A stretch of 64,000 bases of DNA from Cyanoderma ruficeps (lineage: Eukaryota > Chordata > Aves > Passeriformes > Timaliidae), in the NCBI GenBank assembly GCA_008694505.1, contig VZDJ01000064.1, positions 62,001 through 126,000 on the forward strand, written 5' to 3'. A model generated the notes under the pieces. That model was not told where the DNA came from. It did not search any database and worked only from the letters and a program-made list of their open reading frames with translations. A program made the position numbers and the translations under genes. Below, piece after piece: positions 1 to 11,600 of this stretch (positions within the stretch are counted from its first letter, which is position 1; the number at the start of each line of letters is the position of its first letter).

Positions 1-477
1 TTTTTTCCCAATGTGCCTTTGAAAGCTACTACTGAGGTGAACTTCAGGAGCAATTTAAACAGCTGTGAAAATTAATGAGTGCACCCTGCACCTGAAAACC
101 TCATCCAGGGAAAAAAAAATTGCAATATATACCACCTTATCACTTGCTAGAAAAACAGAACCCTGAGAAAAGAAATTCTGATTATTTCTCCTCTGTATTT
201 CTTCCCAGCCTGTCTTCTATCTGTGCTATGTGATGAACATGGATATTCTTGCAAGTTAGTTAATTATGCTGTTGCAGAGCAAGCTGATAGTATACCAGCA
301 ACAAGCAGAAAAGCTGGTTCTTCTTGGTTACTAATGCAAACAAAAGCAAAATGTGCCACTGAAAATCTTTCCTTTGTACTTAAAAAAAACAAACAAAATG
401 TCATATTGAAATTTTTTTAAGCGTCATGTGGATCACAGCAGAGGTCAGCTAGTAACAGGAATGAAGGTTGCTCATTG

Positions 478-483
478 TTTATT
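478..483 (-). promoter_or_regulatory. Candidate distal poly(A) signal of LHFPL2
   Basis: AATAAA on the minus strand, about 2.1 kb after the LHFPL2 stop codon, at a distance more in line with the long 3' UTR known for this gene in mammals. There is no supporting evidence beyond the hexamer and its position. Confidence 0.25.
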
Positions 484-2202
484 TCTCAGCCAGAGCAGAA
501 TATGCCCTCTCCATCTTTCTAAGAACTGACCTGATTCTGACTAATCAAGTGCTTAAGCCAAAGCAGCATTTTTCACCCTAATACTGTGTCAAGACTGGTT
601 GGCAGTGGTGACCTGAACTTTGGATTGCTACCCACCTAAGGAAGCTAGAACCGTACATCTACTTAGTAGTTCACTTTTAGCTGGTTGATTTGGTACTCAT
701 AACAACTGCTTGCCCCTTCTTCCCCAACTGCAGGGCCCCTGAGGGCAGGGCAGAGCTGAGCTGGTGGCCCTGCTCCAGCAGGGGCTCAGGGGATGCCTGG
801 AGGAAGCCCTGCTGGACCCCAGGAACAAGCCCAGTGTGTGTCCTTCAGGTGTCTGGGGCAAAGCCAATGAGACAAACAGAGGTGTGGACAGGGTGTGTGG
901 GTTGTGATTTTCACCCTCAGGCACCACTTTGTGCTGGTAATTCTGCTCTATTAAAATCTTGTTTTGTGCAGGCAGTTGGTTCCAGACCATAGCTTTTGGT
1001 GGGGATTTAAATTCAATATTTAAAAGAACAGTGAGTTATCTGCTTTATAGCAGGAGGTGGTGGATGTGGATTGCAGGAGCAGGTGAATGCAAGAAGAGGC
1101 CAGGTTAAAACCATCCCTTTTTGAATACAGGCAGAAGTTGACCTTGTTGCACTGTGTCTGAGACGTCACCTGTCCAGCAGGCAGGCTGCAGGTGCCATGG
1201 GCACAGAGTTGGTCAGGACTGCCTTGAAAGCAGCTACCCACCTGGACAGTAACAACCATTTTTTAATCACTTATGATACATTTTAAGGGGCTGACCAGGC
1301 AANACACTTCACCTAGTATTTTACTAGAACTACTTCTTGGATGAATTATCCCCAGTGCTCCTATGGCACAGTTTCATCATTCCTTTGTTTGGTATCAGAA
1401 GTAGTTCTGGTAAGTGAAGCAACACCACAAATAACACAACCAGTTGGCTTTGAGAAAAAAAAATGGCATTTGTGGCAATCTCTGTTCAGTTTCTGCTGAT
1501 TTAGTTGGAAAAAGGTCTACTACTACACACACAATTTAAAAAAAGGAAAAAAAAAATCTTCCCAGCCACAAAGAATTCATCAAGGCTTCCTGAAAAATTT
1601 CAATTTCCTAAAGACTCATGTGTGTCTGGCTCATCAGACAGACTGATCTGTAGACTGGGAACAATGTTTCACTGACAAGAGCAAAATGTAACACTGTTGA
1701 AGTGCAATGTGAAATCTACAGTTGCAGGAGAAGCTGCAGCCCCGGTAAAGCTGGTGCTGTGGGGAGGTGTTGTCTGCTTGGGATTTCAGAAGCTTTAATG
1801 AAGGCTGTAGAAATATTTCAGTTTTAGCTGAATCAGGTGAGAGCCAGTCTAACAACAGCTTCTCTGTCTAGTCAGTGGAAACAATATCTACCTGCTAAGT
1901 AACAAGTTGCACACACGTTGCACGCTAACTTTCAAGAGAGAGAAACCTGGCAGGGACTTGACTTTCTAAATGCCTAAAGATTGGTGTAAACGTCAGATTT
2001 GCTCTCTCCAACATAGAGTTAATATCCAGGAAGGCACTGTTCTTTCCAGGAAGTTCAGTACCAAAAAGCACCTCCATGAAAATGGTACCAAACCAGGTGA
2101 CAGTGAGGAAATATTCACCAGTGAGGGGAGCCCTTGGAAACAAAGCCTCATTAAAACAGGCTTCTCTTTTGCTTAAGAAAAGAAAAAAAAAATGTGCTGG
2201 CT

Positions 2203-2208
2203 TTTATT
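2203..2208 (-). promoter_or_regulatory. Candidate proximal poly(A) signal of LHFPL2
   Basis: AATAAA on the minus strand, about 370 bases after the LHFPL2 stop codon. It would give a short 3' UTR isoform. The hexamer alone is weak evidence in AT-rich DNA. Confidence 0.25.
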
Positions 2209-2580
2209 ATTTTAAACCCAAATTCTTCAAAGTGACCAAGATGGGTTAGGCAATCCGATCAATCAGAATTTGTCAGTTTTAACAACATTCCTGCTATACA
2301 CATGTGATTACTCACATCCCCAGTCGGATTAATATATTCCACTGTGTCCTGATCACAGAATGAAACTAAAAAATATCCCCAAGTATTTACATTCTGCTTT
2401 CTTGGGATCCTTTCTCTGATCCTCATTGCCCAGCAAAGAAGAAAGACCCTTTCAGTAGTTCAGGGCTGGAATGCATGGGGCTCAATCATACAAATGGTAA
2501 AAACAGGTAAATGGATCTGCTTGTCCAGTCAATGGAAAGCAGATAAAGATCCAGGTGCTGGTGTTTTTCCCCTACTGGAG

Positions 2581-2837
2581 TTAAAGGAGGCAGATAAGGT
2601 TTTTTCCTTCTTCTATTTCTTCTTGCACTTTGTCACTGGATGTGGCTATTTCAGCTTGTGCTGAGAAGACTGCACAGATGAAGGTCAGAACAGTGCCACC
2701 AATGGCTGTGTAGAAAGCCCAGCCCAAGGAGCAGTCTCCGAGTTTGTAAGCAGAAGCATAAGGTCCACAATAGCTTATCGCCTTCTGGCATCCCCAACCT
2801 GCAGGGTAAAGTATCAAGCCTAAGATAAGGAAGAGCC
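2581..2837 (-). CDS. LHFPL2: LHFPL2, last coding exon (residues 144-228 and stop)
   Basis: This exon completes LHFPL2. A pyrimidine-rich acceptor ending in ttttcag immediately precedes GG CTC TTC, so the single G left by the upstream exon rebuilds Gly144 and the reading frame continues [19 protein letters not shown]. The exon finishes span 3 (to about residue 157), then encodes the second extracellular loop (about 158-181, with Cys159, Cys167 and Cys178), span 4 (about 182-204), and a short cytoplasmic tail with an acidic stretch, [10 protein letters not shown], ending NLICLL and TAA. Joined to 15942-16371 the protein is 228 residues, with no frameshift or internal stop, so the copy looks functional. 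It is separated from the upstream coding exon by a 13.1-kb intron. Confidence 0.97.
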
Positions 2838-3341
2838 CTGAAAATAAAAAACAGAAAGAAGTTTTAACAAACAATCAGTTTAACACCAAATGCAGCACAT
2901 ATAGTAATGGTTATTATGGTCACTAAAACTCATATTTACCAGGATTAGGAGAAAACTGCCATCTCATCCCTCCAACCTTCCTTTACTAATTGTTCCCTAG
3001 TATATGTCATGCTGTTCTTTAACTAAATTTGAAGCTACCCTGTGATTTATGTTGTGAAAGGCTTATTTTTTATGATAATGGCCTAGTTCCTTATTTTAAT
3101 CTCTCTACTCCTCCTACATCCTTTGCTCTCACACACTATTGCTACAAATACAGAGCATGCAAAATTTTCAAGCATCTCCACCTACTGCTTATGCTTGTGC
3201 TTCTCAAAAATGTAGGAATAATACTTGCATCCACTTTTGATTTTGTATTTAGCTAGCCATCATTCAGCTTTATTTAGCAATTTACTGTAAATGTTTGCCT
3301 TTTTTCCACTGGATTTTGCCTACATTCATTTTCTTGCCAGG

Positions 3342-3450
3342 AAAAAAAAAACAACAACAACTAGAAAAGAACACCCCCAACAGCAACCAAAACAAACAAA
3401 AAACAAAAAAACACCAAACCAAACTAAAAACCACCACCAAACCCTCACAC
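3342..3450. repeat. A/C-rich low-complexity tract in the LHFPL2 intron
   Basis: The tract is made of A runs separated by single or double C, including CAA, CAAAA and CCA-type units, with almost no G or T. Open frames across it (Lys/Gln/Thr/Asn/His-rich) are a composition artefact. The pattern is degenerate rather than one fixed unit. Confidence 0.85.
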
Positions 3451-5515
3451 TTCTACTTTTTTGGCCACATTAGGACATAGCAGAAAAATAACACTGCCAG
3501 TTCACTAAGCTGCTCTCATAGCAGAGGGATTCTGGAGTCAGCCTCAAACAAACAAATCCAAGTACCCACAGCCAGTGCACATGTAACCCTGGGATCCTGC
3601 AAATAGGTGGATGACTACTTCAGAAGGAAAGAACTTTCCTACTGATTGCAGCACCAAAAGCCTCAACTCCCCATCTTACTAAATAGCCCAAACACTCTGG
3701 TGTGCCTCAGGCTGGAAGTGGAAAGCTCAGATTAGTTTTGCCCATTGTTTGTTTCTCATATTCATAGGTTTCTCTATGAAGACCATCTAAGCAGTGAAGG
3801 GCTTCATTAAGGGAACTGGAAGTCACATTAGTATCCCTACACACATGTCTTTGCACAAAGAAAGGAGATTTAATCAAAATGTCTAATATGCTAGTGGCTA
3901 CAGTGTTTTCTTATGGGTGTGAACACCCCCCCCCAATAAGTTAAACAGATACCTCCCTCCTACAAGGAATGTAGGAAGGAGCTAAACTTAAGAGCAGCTC
4001 ACAGTATCAAAATTTGCTTTCTGTTTACCTTAAAAAATTACTTAAAAGAACAGGAAAATTGTGGAAAAGTTTTTGTTTAAATAGAACCAGTTTATCCAGA
4101 GAATGAATATAACCTTCCAAATCCCATAAATATTTCTGATTAACTTTCCTGTACTTTAAAGCTCTTTATTTATAATCTTGTATCCTGATGAAAACAGCTG
4201 CTAAAAGTGTTGTCACCTTCCAGAAGTAGGCTAAAAGTTGTTCACTAAAACCAGCCTTTTTTTTTCTTTCCTGTTACCAAGTGATTACAAAGAACTGGTT
4301 TAAAGACTTGTTTACATCTTCTTCCATTCAGTTAGATGAGCAGTTAGACTTCTCTGCAGTATGTTAGGGTTCCTTGTTTGTTCAAAGAAATTCAGCCAGA
4401 TGCATGAAATTTTCCTGACCAACAATGAAAAGGTGGGTCCTAGCTAGCAAGCAGTTAATTTACACAAAATGCAAAAACCCTCATCCAACTGTCTAATATT
4501 AATGTCTGTGAATGCCAGACATTTCACAAAAGAAAGTCCTTCCTCCAGCGTTTTTCTAATGATGACACAACACCATGGGCATGAATGACCTAAATGTCAT
4601 TACTCTTTGGGGCGGCAAAATCCATTAGTGAGTGATATCCGTTCTCTGTGGAGGGATTTCATCACTGCTTACATTTAAGAACCAATGACAAATTTTATGC
4701 AGTGTTTCCTGGCTGGTTGGCCAAATACATTAAGTATAAAGTATTGCTTTATCTTGGACAGACCTGGATAAGCTGTGCATTCATCCTGCTGAGCCCTGCA
4801 GCCATTTCAGACTAAACACCAGCAGTTCCTTCTCCTCTATTCATCACCAGTTTCCTGTTCTGCACAACCCGTATGACCACACCATGTATCTTTCTGACTG
4901 CACACTGGTTGGGCCAGTTGCTGCTCTCTCTAACACAAGGGATCACAAGCCCTTTGGCAGGAAAAAAATCACCATCACTGAATCAAGAAGCTGGATCAGA
5001 AATGCCAGTGCAGCTGCTGCCAACACGGAAGGTTTTTAAGCTTGCCACTCCATCACTCACAAACCTCGACAGCCTGTGTTTAACAGCAAACCTGGCTTAT
5101 GGCTGAGTGTCACAAGCAGGACCAAGAAGACACATCCATCACTTTTTATCAAAGCCAGAGCACTGAGCAACTCCTGAAAGCTACTGGTTCATGGAATGTA
5201 TGCCCCAAACTGAAAGGCCAATACCCAAAACTCAGGCTGTCAAAAGGCACAGCACTGCTGCCAAATGTAGTCATTAGGACTATGGACCTAGACCTTTTTT
5301 TTTCCAAAGTACTGAAAATTCCTGGATATATAAATCTAATAAATACTATAAAAGGGTACTGATCTGTTAAACTTCAGCTATTTTCTCAGACATGAAAACA
5401 AAATATGGAGGAAAGCTTTAACTATGGATTTGAATACAGTGAGAGTATGTACCTGGTTTCAGACAGCTAACTCTAACTCCTGTACTGGACCAGCATAATG
5501 AAACTAAAAAAAAAA

Positions 5516-5638
5516 NNNNNNNNNNNNNNNNNNNNNNNNNNNNNNNNNNNNNNNNNNNNNNNNNNNNNNNNNNNNNNNNNNNNNNNNNNNNNNNNNNNNN
5601 NNNNNNNNNNNNNNNNNNNNNNNNNNNNNNNNNNNNNN
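5516..5638. other. Assembly gap (123 N)
   Basis: The N run begins directly after a ten-base A run at 5506-5515. It lies in the LHFPL2 intron and interrupts no recognisable feature. Confidence 1.
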
Positions 5639-8600
5639 AGATGATTCTGTTAAGTCAATTCAAAATACCCTCAGGAGAAAGGCACTCCTTTGGTTCATGC
5701 TAACAGCAAGTGGAGAGGCACAGGCCCCTCATCACATATTCAGCTCAAAGCTCCAATATCCACAGGAATGGATCCTGAGCTGTGCAGGGTCCCTTCCTGA
5801 CTCTCCTGATCAGCCCAAAAAGGAGTGAGCAATTAAAGAGGAGCTTTGCCTTCTGCTACCCAGTATCTCAGAAGAGACACTCCCAGAGCTTGAACAAAAC
5901 AGGCAGATGATGCTCCACCACCCACTAATAGTGCAAACCCTTAGCTAAATTGCCTAAAATAGAAGACAGCAAACCAAAGCACTTAACTGTTCAACTACTG
6001 CAGCCAGACGTCCCTCAGAAAGAACCACCCCCTCTACTCCTAGGAACATGGATGCAAAGGGATGAGGAGGAAAAAGCTATCTTCTGTTGACAGTTTGTCT
6101 TGAGACATATCTAGCAGGAGGACAGTAAATGTTAATTACAGAGGGCTTTTTTTCTTAACAAATCAGTTTTTGTTCGTCCCTGTGTCTTTGAAGAGAATCC
6201 AATACTCAGGAAAAAGAACAGAGAATAAAACTTGAGTGCTCTCTTTCTGAGCAAGTTTTCTACAATGAATCCTTTCAGTTCTTCGTGCTGCTGTACAATA
6301 AATGATTTTTAATTCACAGCCAACCTATCTGTGGAATTACTGCTGTTTGTTCACCCTGCTGGGAGAAACAAATTCACTCTGAAACATTACAAGCTGTTTT
6401 CCACTGTGCTCCTCTACAGGCTCACAGAGCTCATGCTTGCACTGTTCTAGATTTAACCCACTCTCTGGGCACAGCTGCACTGCTGAAACTGCAGCTTCTG
6501 CTGCACACAAATTGTTGTTCCTAGTTTTTAAGCAGCACAATCCCACTTCTTAAAATCAGTATGATAATTTTTCAAAATTTCCTTTTTGTTAGTTTTTGAC
6601 AGTTCTCAGTTACCTTTCCTCTTAGAAATCCTCAAAAGAGAGGTATGAAAGAATGTCACACAATGTTGGCAGATGCCTAGGTATGACAACAGAAAACTAT
6701 TCATATGAGTTTTTTTACCCAGAGACCTCACCTATAACTCTTTGGTGTAAGTTCTGTCAGCAGAGAACATTTTTACATCTTTCACTGAAGACAATTTGGC
6801 CACATAACCTTTTATTATCAGGCCCTAATTACTTGTTTTCAAAAAGATGCCTTTGTGAGATTTAGATTTTAATGTTAGTATTAGATTACTATATATCTCC
6901 TGATTACAACAGCCTATTAAATGTCAGGCATTCTTTACTTAAATGGTGTAAAAGCAAGTCCTTTATCCTAAAACACCAAAGCAAAACCTTACAGCACACT
7001 GAGAAAATCAATATCAATACACCACACTGCATCACTGTGCAAAAGTATTTCAGAAGACAGTTCATTAATGCTTTTCCTATAGGGGAAGACTTTTTGTATT
7101 CGTGCACCAAGAACTTTTTTCCTTTTAAAGGCCTGCAGCTGCAGCAAGGTATGGCTCCTCCTGGTTTTTATGCACTGCAGCAGTGCTGCCAAGTCAGTGT
7201 TGTGGAAAACCAACAGACCAGTCTTTCATCATGGGCATTTTTATGTCACATTATGAGCTGGGGTCAGATCTGAGGGAAACCTTTCTTCTTCCCTGGAAAC
7301 AACCCTTGAGACAGGAGGCAGGGCAGAGCCTTGTTTAAAATGAAGGCATGCTATTTAGTTTTGACAGTCTCCTGTGCAGCTGCTGTTGTGCCAAGAGCAC
7401 AAGAGCATATACTAACAAAGCCACTTTCTATTGCAAAGCCTGAAACTATCTACTAATTTCCTAGCAAAATAGTAAAAAAAAAAGCTTTTAAATACTGCTG
7501 AAGAAACAGGAAATTAAGCAGCTGTGATCAATGAGGTGGCACTGCAACAGGCTGCTATGGAGCAGCACAACTGAGCAGCAACACTTTAAGAGAGGAAAAG
7601 AAAATGGATAAAAGGGTCAGAGCAGGGAGGGACTAGCTTTGCAGTGCAGTGCAGGTGGGCTGCATCCCCAGTGGCACCGGTCCTGATCGTTTTCATCTTC
7701 TGCAAAACCACATGAGATTAATCATCAGTCCAGGGACAGTGCATCAGCCAGGCACCCTGCCTTTATTGCTTTATTGCTCACATTTCCACACGTGTCAATG
7801 TGCTACCTGAACCATTTAATGTGTTAAATATCTGTACAAATGTACTAGTGTAGCTTAAGCCGAGGAAGCTTTCCCATATGCAAGCTTTTCCTGACAAACA
7901 CAGCAGGGATGCTACCAGGTTACCACTCATGCACTTTTGATCACTTTGTCCAGAAAGAAAGGGGAGACTTTCCATGTCCCAGTGCCTTGGAAATGGCCTC
8001 TGGCCCACTCATAAATGCTGCCTGAGAAACAAAAGAAAAACTCACAGCATTATGAAGATCAATGCTTTAAAAAGCCTACCTGGACACCACAGTGCAGGCT
8101 AATACAAGCAGATGTATTTTGGGGTAAGTTGGAATCATGGCTGATGAGGTGGGGAGGGCTGCCAGCAGGCAGTGCACTGAGGCAAGCACACACCCTCATA
8201 CCTTCACTCACTGCAGATGACTGCTCACATATATAGATTTCAGTGTACCTGGGATACCCTGAGCTGAGGCAGGAGAATTAGAGGTTTAATACTACAAATA
8301 GGTGATGGCTCAAAACCCACATGGATTTTTTTTTCCCTTTAAAATTGTCTCAGGGTACTATAAGGGCATGCACTTACCAGAAGAAAAAATATTTCCCTAA
8401 GCACTGCCTTCTCCAAGCTGAAGAAGAGGATAAGGTCCCTACTCTTATGTTTCTTTTCCCATGTATTATGCAAATCAGAGATGCTTGTTCATAACCAAAC
8501 CTATGCAAACATCTGATGACATTAGTGCTGTTGCAATCAGGAAACAGAGATTGAAATACAGTGCAGGGGACTACTGGTGGCATGCTCAAATATTATGTTT

Positions 8601-11600
8601 TACTACCCCCCCAAAAAAGCCACAAAATAACTCAGTTTATTAGCTGAATGTGAGGAATTTGGGGGTTATTTATTATATTGGTATGATCTTACTGCTTAGA
8701 TTTCTCTGAAGTGAAGTGTGAGCCTGCAGACTACTGTTTTTAAGAGAGGGTAAATTCACCCTTAGTTTTTAGTAATTTTTAGGTATGTGGTGAGAGTGCC
8801 CATTAGTTGGGAAGAAAGAAAATGTGTAGACTCAAAGTAAAATCAGTCCCAAGCCCTAAAATGATACTGCTGCCTCTTTGCTGGCTGTCAGCAGTGTAAA
8901 GTCACCACACTCTGGAGGCTCATATGTGGTGGCTGTCAACCCAGCAATTAAGTCAAGATAAAGCAACTTAAAGGGGAAAAGCAAAATGTTTACAGGTTTT
9001 CAGCAGTACAGAGGTAAACAAAGACTCTCCACTCTTCAGGCTATTGCTCAGGCACAGCCACCTCTCATATTTTACCTTAAAACCCAATAAAGCACTGAGT
9101 GTTTTTAATCTAGGATGACCCAATAAAAGGCTCAGTCAATGTTCCTAAATGAGAAATTCAATTGTGGGTGGTAAATTCAGGAAGTTCTTGAATCAGGGAA
9201 GGAAAGGCCATGTCAGATATTCTGTTCCTGAAGAAAGCAGAGGCAAAGACCCAGTCTATTTCCTACCTTTCACCATAACCTTTTCCACTGCTGTTCAACC
9301 AGTGAGTGCCACTGCCTCCAAATCGCCAATCCCTCAATACTGGGTTAGCAGAAAGGGAATGAAATATGACTATAGCTCAGTCAGGGAGGCCAAAACAACC
9401 ACCTCCCTTAGCTTAAACATAGGTAAAAGGGCTGCAGGTCACCTTTTTCATGGCCTTACATTTCCTCAATACTGATCCATAGTACAAACAAAACCTCAGT
9501 TCGAGGGTGGGGGAGAGGAGCTGCAGAGGAACTAGGACTCAGCTTGAAGGGAAAGGCAAACGGAGATGCAGGAAGGGGAGAATTTCCTGTGGCTTCATGC
9601 GCTATGCAGCAGCAGAGTGCAGGGTATCTGTACTGGGTAAGAAACCACAACTCAAATCCACTTATTTCCTCACCGCCACATCAGGAACAATGACAGGAGC
9701 TAAGCAAAAGTTGCCCCCCTTCCTTGAAAGAGTTCCCTTTATCTTTTTTTTCCTTGTGTTTGAGTGAGAACACAGCATTTGCTAAGTTTAAATATTTTCC
9801 TTGTGTTTGCATTCTATGTACAAACAGCAGCATCTGTCTTGGCTCTGAGGCCTAGAACCAAAACTCTGACCGAAAGAGAGCTCTTGTGCCCTCCTGATAT
9901 CCCCAGGGCCTCTTGGGGTCACCAGCACTCTTTCCCACATCACCAGGGCAGAGGTGTAAAGAAGTGCTCAGCATTTCACCTATGCTGGTAGAAGTAAGAG
10001 ACCTCAGTGTGCACATGTGCCACAGTAAAATGTTTCTCAGTGGGTAGCATGGGAGTCTCTCTCACACTAAGTGCTGTTTGTTGGAAGAGATTTATGCTTG
10101 CCAAGATAATCAACTGCCAAACTTCATCATTGAAAACCTGAAATATTTATTTTTCTATTCATTTTAATATGCTGTGTATCTGCTGGTTTCCAAGTGCCCA
10201 CCTTGATAGGAGATGAGTCAGCCACCAAATCTAACAAAACACTGAAATCTTCATTTTTTTTTCTTTGAAGTTACTAAGGGTCTCCCTCAGGCTCAATAGC
10301 AATTTGGCACTTGAACTTAGTTTTCCTTCCCTGGCATATTCCAAGACAGCAGTCCCCTTTGCTTGAACTTTCAGCAGCCAAGTGTGTGCTAGATATCCTG
10401 CTGGCACTGGGCCATATAGGTTACAGGAAGCACTATACCGCAGACAGCAAAAGCAGTTCAGACTGTCAGGATTTCCATCAGAAATCCTTCTCCCCTCCCT
10501 TTTTTCTTTCTTCCCACCCCAAGAATTCGGAATTCTGGCATCAGAAAAGAAAAACTCTGAGCTGAATCCAAAGAGGAAATATGCTTTTTGAAAAATGCAT
10601 GCTCTGCGTTTTAGAAAGACAAACAAGAAGCTTCCTTGCCTTCAAGGGCAAAACCACTCTTGCTCTGCTCTCCTACTGCTTGGGCTCCCTGACTGTGCAA
10701 CAGCTTCTGTTGCCTGCAGGTAACTCAGCTCACAAGGTGCTTTCTTCCTTATTCACAAGTTTGTCTCCTTCTCAGACAAAATAATGGCTTTTTACAGCGT
10801 GATATCACCTATAAACAAATACCCTAAACCACACTGCAACTACCTTAACCTTTTCTGTTATGGTCTGAATATGAAAGAGATCTAGAAGCCTCATGCCCCT
10901 TCTACCACAGCTTGTGTCTCCTGCTTTTTCTCCCCTCTATGATGAAAGACCTGGCTGACCTCCCACTTCCTCCCCAGCTTCCTCCTCCGCAGCTCCCACT
11001 GGCCTCCTTAACTTCCAGCAGCCAGAAGTCTGCAGAGCATGGCTGCACACACCATGAGCCCACCCTGTGTGGCTGGATCCTGCTTCACCCACCCCCACAA
11101 GCAGCTCCAGATCCTCATCCCCTTCAGATGGTTCCTATCACACTCTGCTCAGGCCATCCTCCTAATCACCCAGCCTCCCAAAATGGAAACCATGCCAAGT
11201 AAGTATAACAGGCTGAGCAATTTCTCAGCTCAAGAGATGTAAAACAAACTCTTTCACCAGCAAAGACAGAATGTTAGACACACAGCTGGTTTGAAACTGA
11301 ATTTCATCTCTTCATTTCAGATAGCTGCAGAGAAGTTTCCTTTCATTTGAGGGTAAAGTTGTACTCCTGGAACTGAACTATTGCCAAGGTACTGCAGCAG
11401 CTCCTGATGAGGGAACCCTCCAAGATACCAAGAAGGGAAAAGGAGAAGACATGGACAGTCATAGAGAGAAATCATGAAAAGGTCAGAAGAAAGAATTTAG
11501 AAGCGCTCTTGAGATACCTGAGAAGAGAAAGTACTGTGGAAGAGCTATCACTGCCTGGGACTGAGCAGGGCAACTGTCAGGGGAAAAAACAAACCTCCCA

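Larger units (their letters stand above)
1..2580 (-). other. LHFPL2: Presumed LHFPL2 3' UTR and downstream DNA
   Basis: This is the sequence directly after the LHFPL2 stop codon in gene orientation. No open frame in it resembles a known protein. Mammalian LHFPL2 has a 3' UTR of kilobase scale, so much of this segment could be transcribed, but the end is not determinable here. The part around 700-870 is locally GC-rich and opens several frames without recognisable content. A single N lies at 1303. The neighbouring gene expected on this side from mammalian order (SCAMP1) is not reached. Confidence 0.45.

Noticed and set aside
690..992. 100-codon plus frame with a 97-codon antisense frame in a GC-rich patch
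   Set aside because: Open on both strands with no recognisable content; probably chance within the LHFPL2 3' region.
3291..3480. Two overlapping Lys/Gln/Thr-rich open frames
   Set aside because: Both are products of the A/C-rich low-complexity tract, which lacks T and so lacks stop codons.
10912..11242. Pro/Leu-rich overlapping open frames
   Set aside because: They come from a CCTCC-rich pyrimidine patch; no domain, splice context or similarity recognised.
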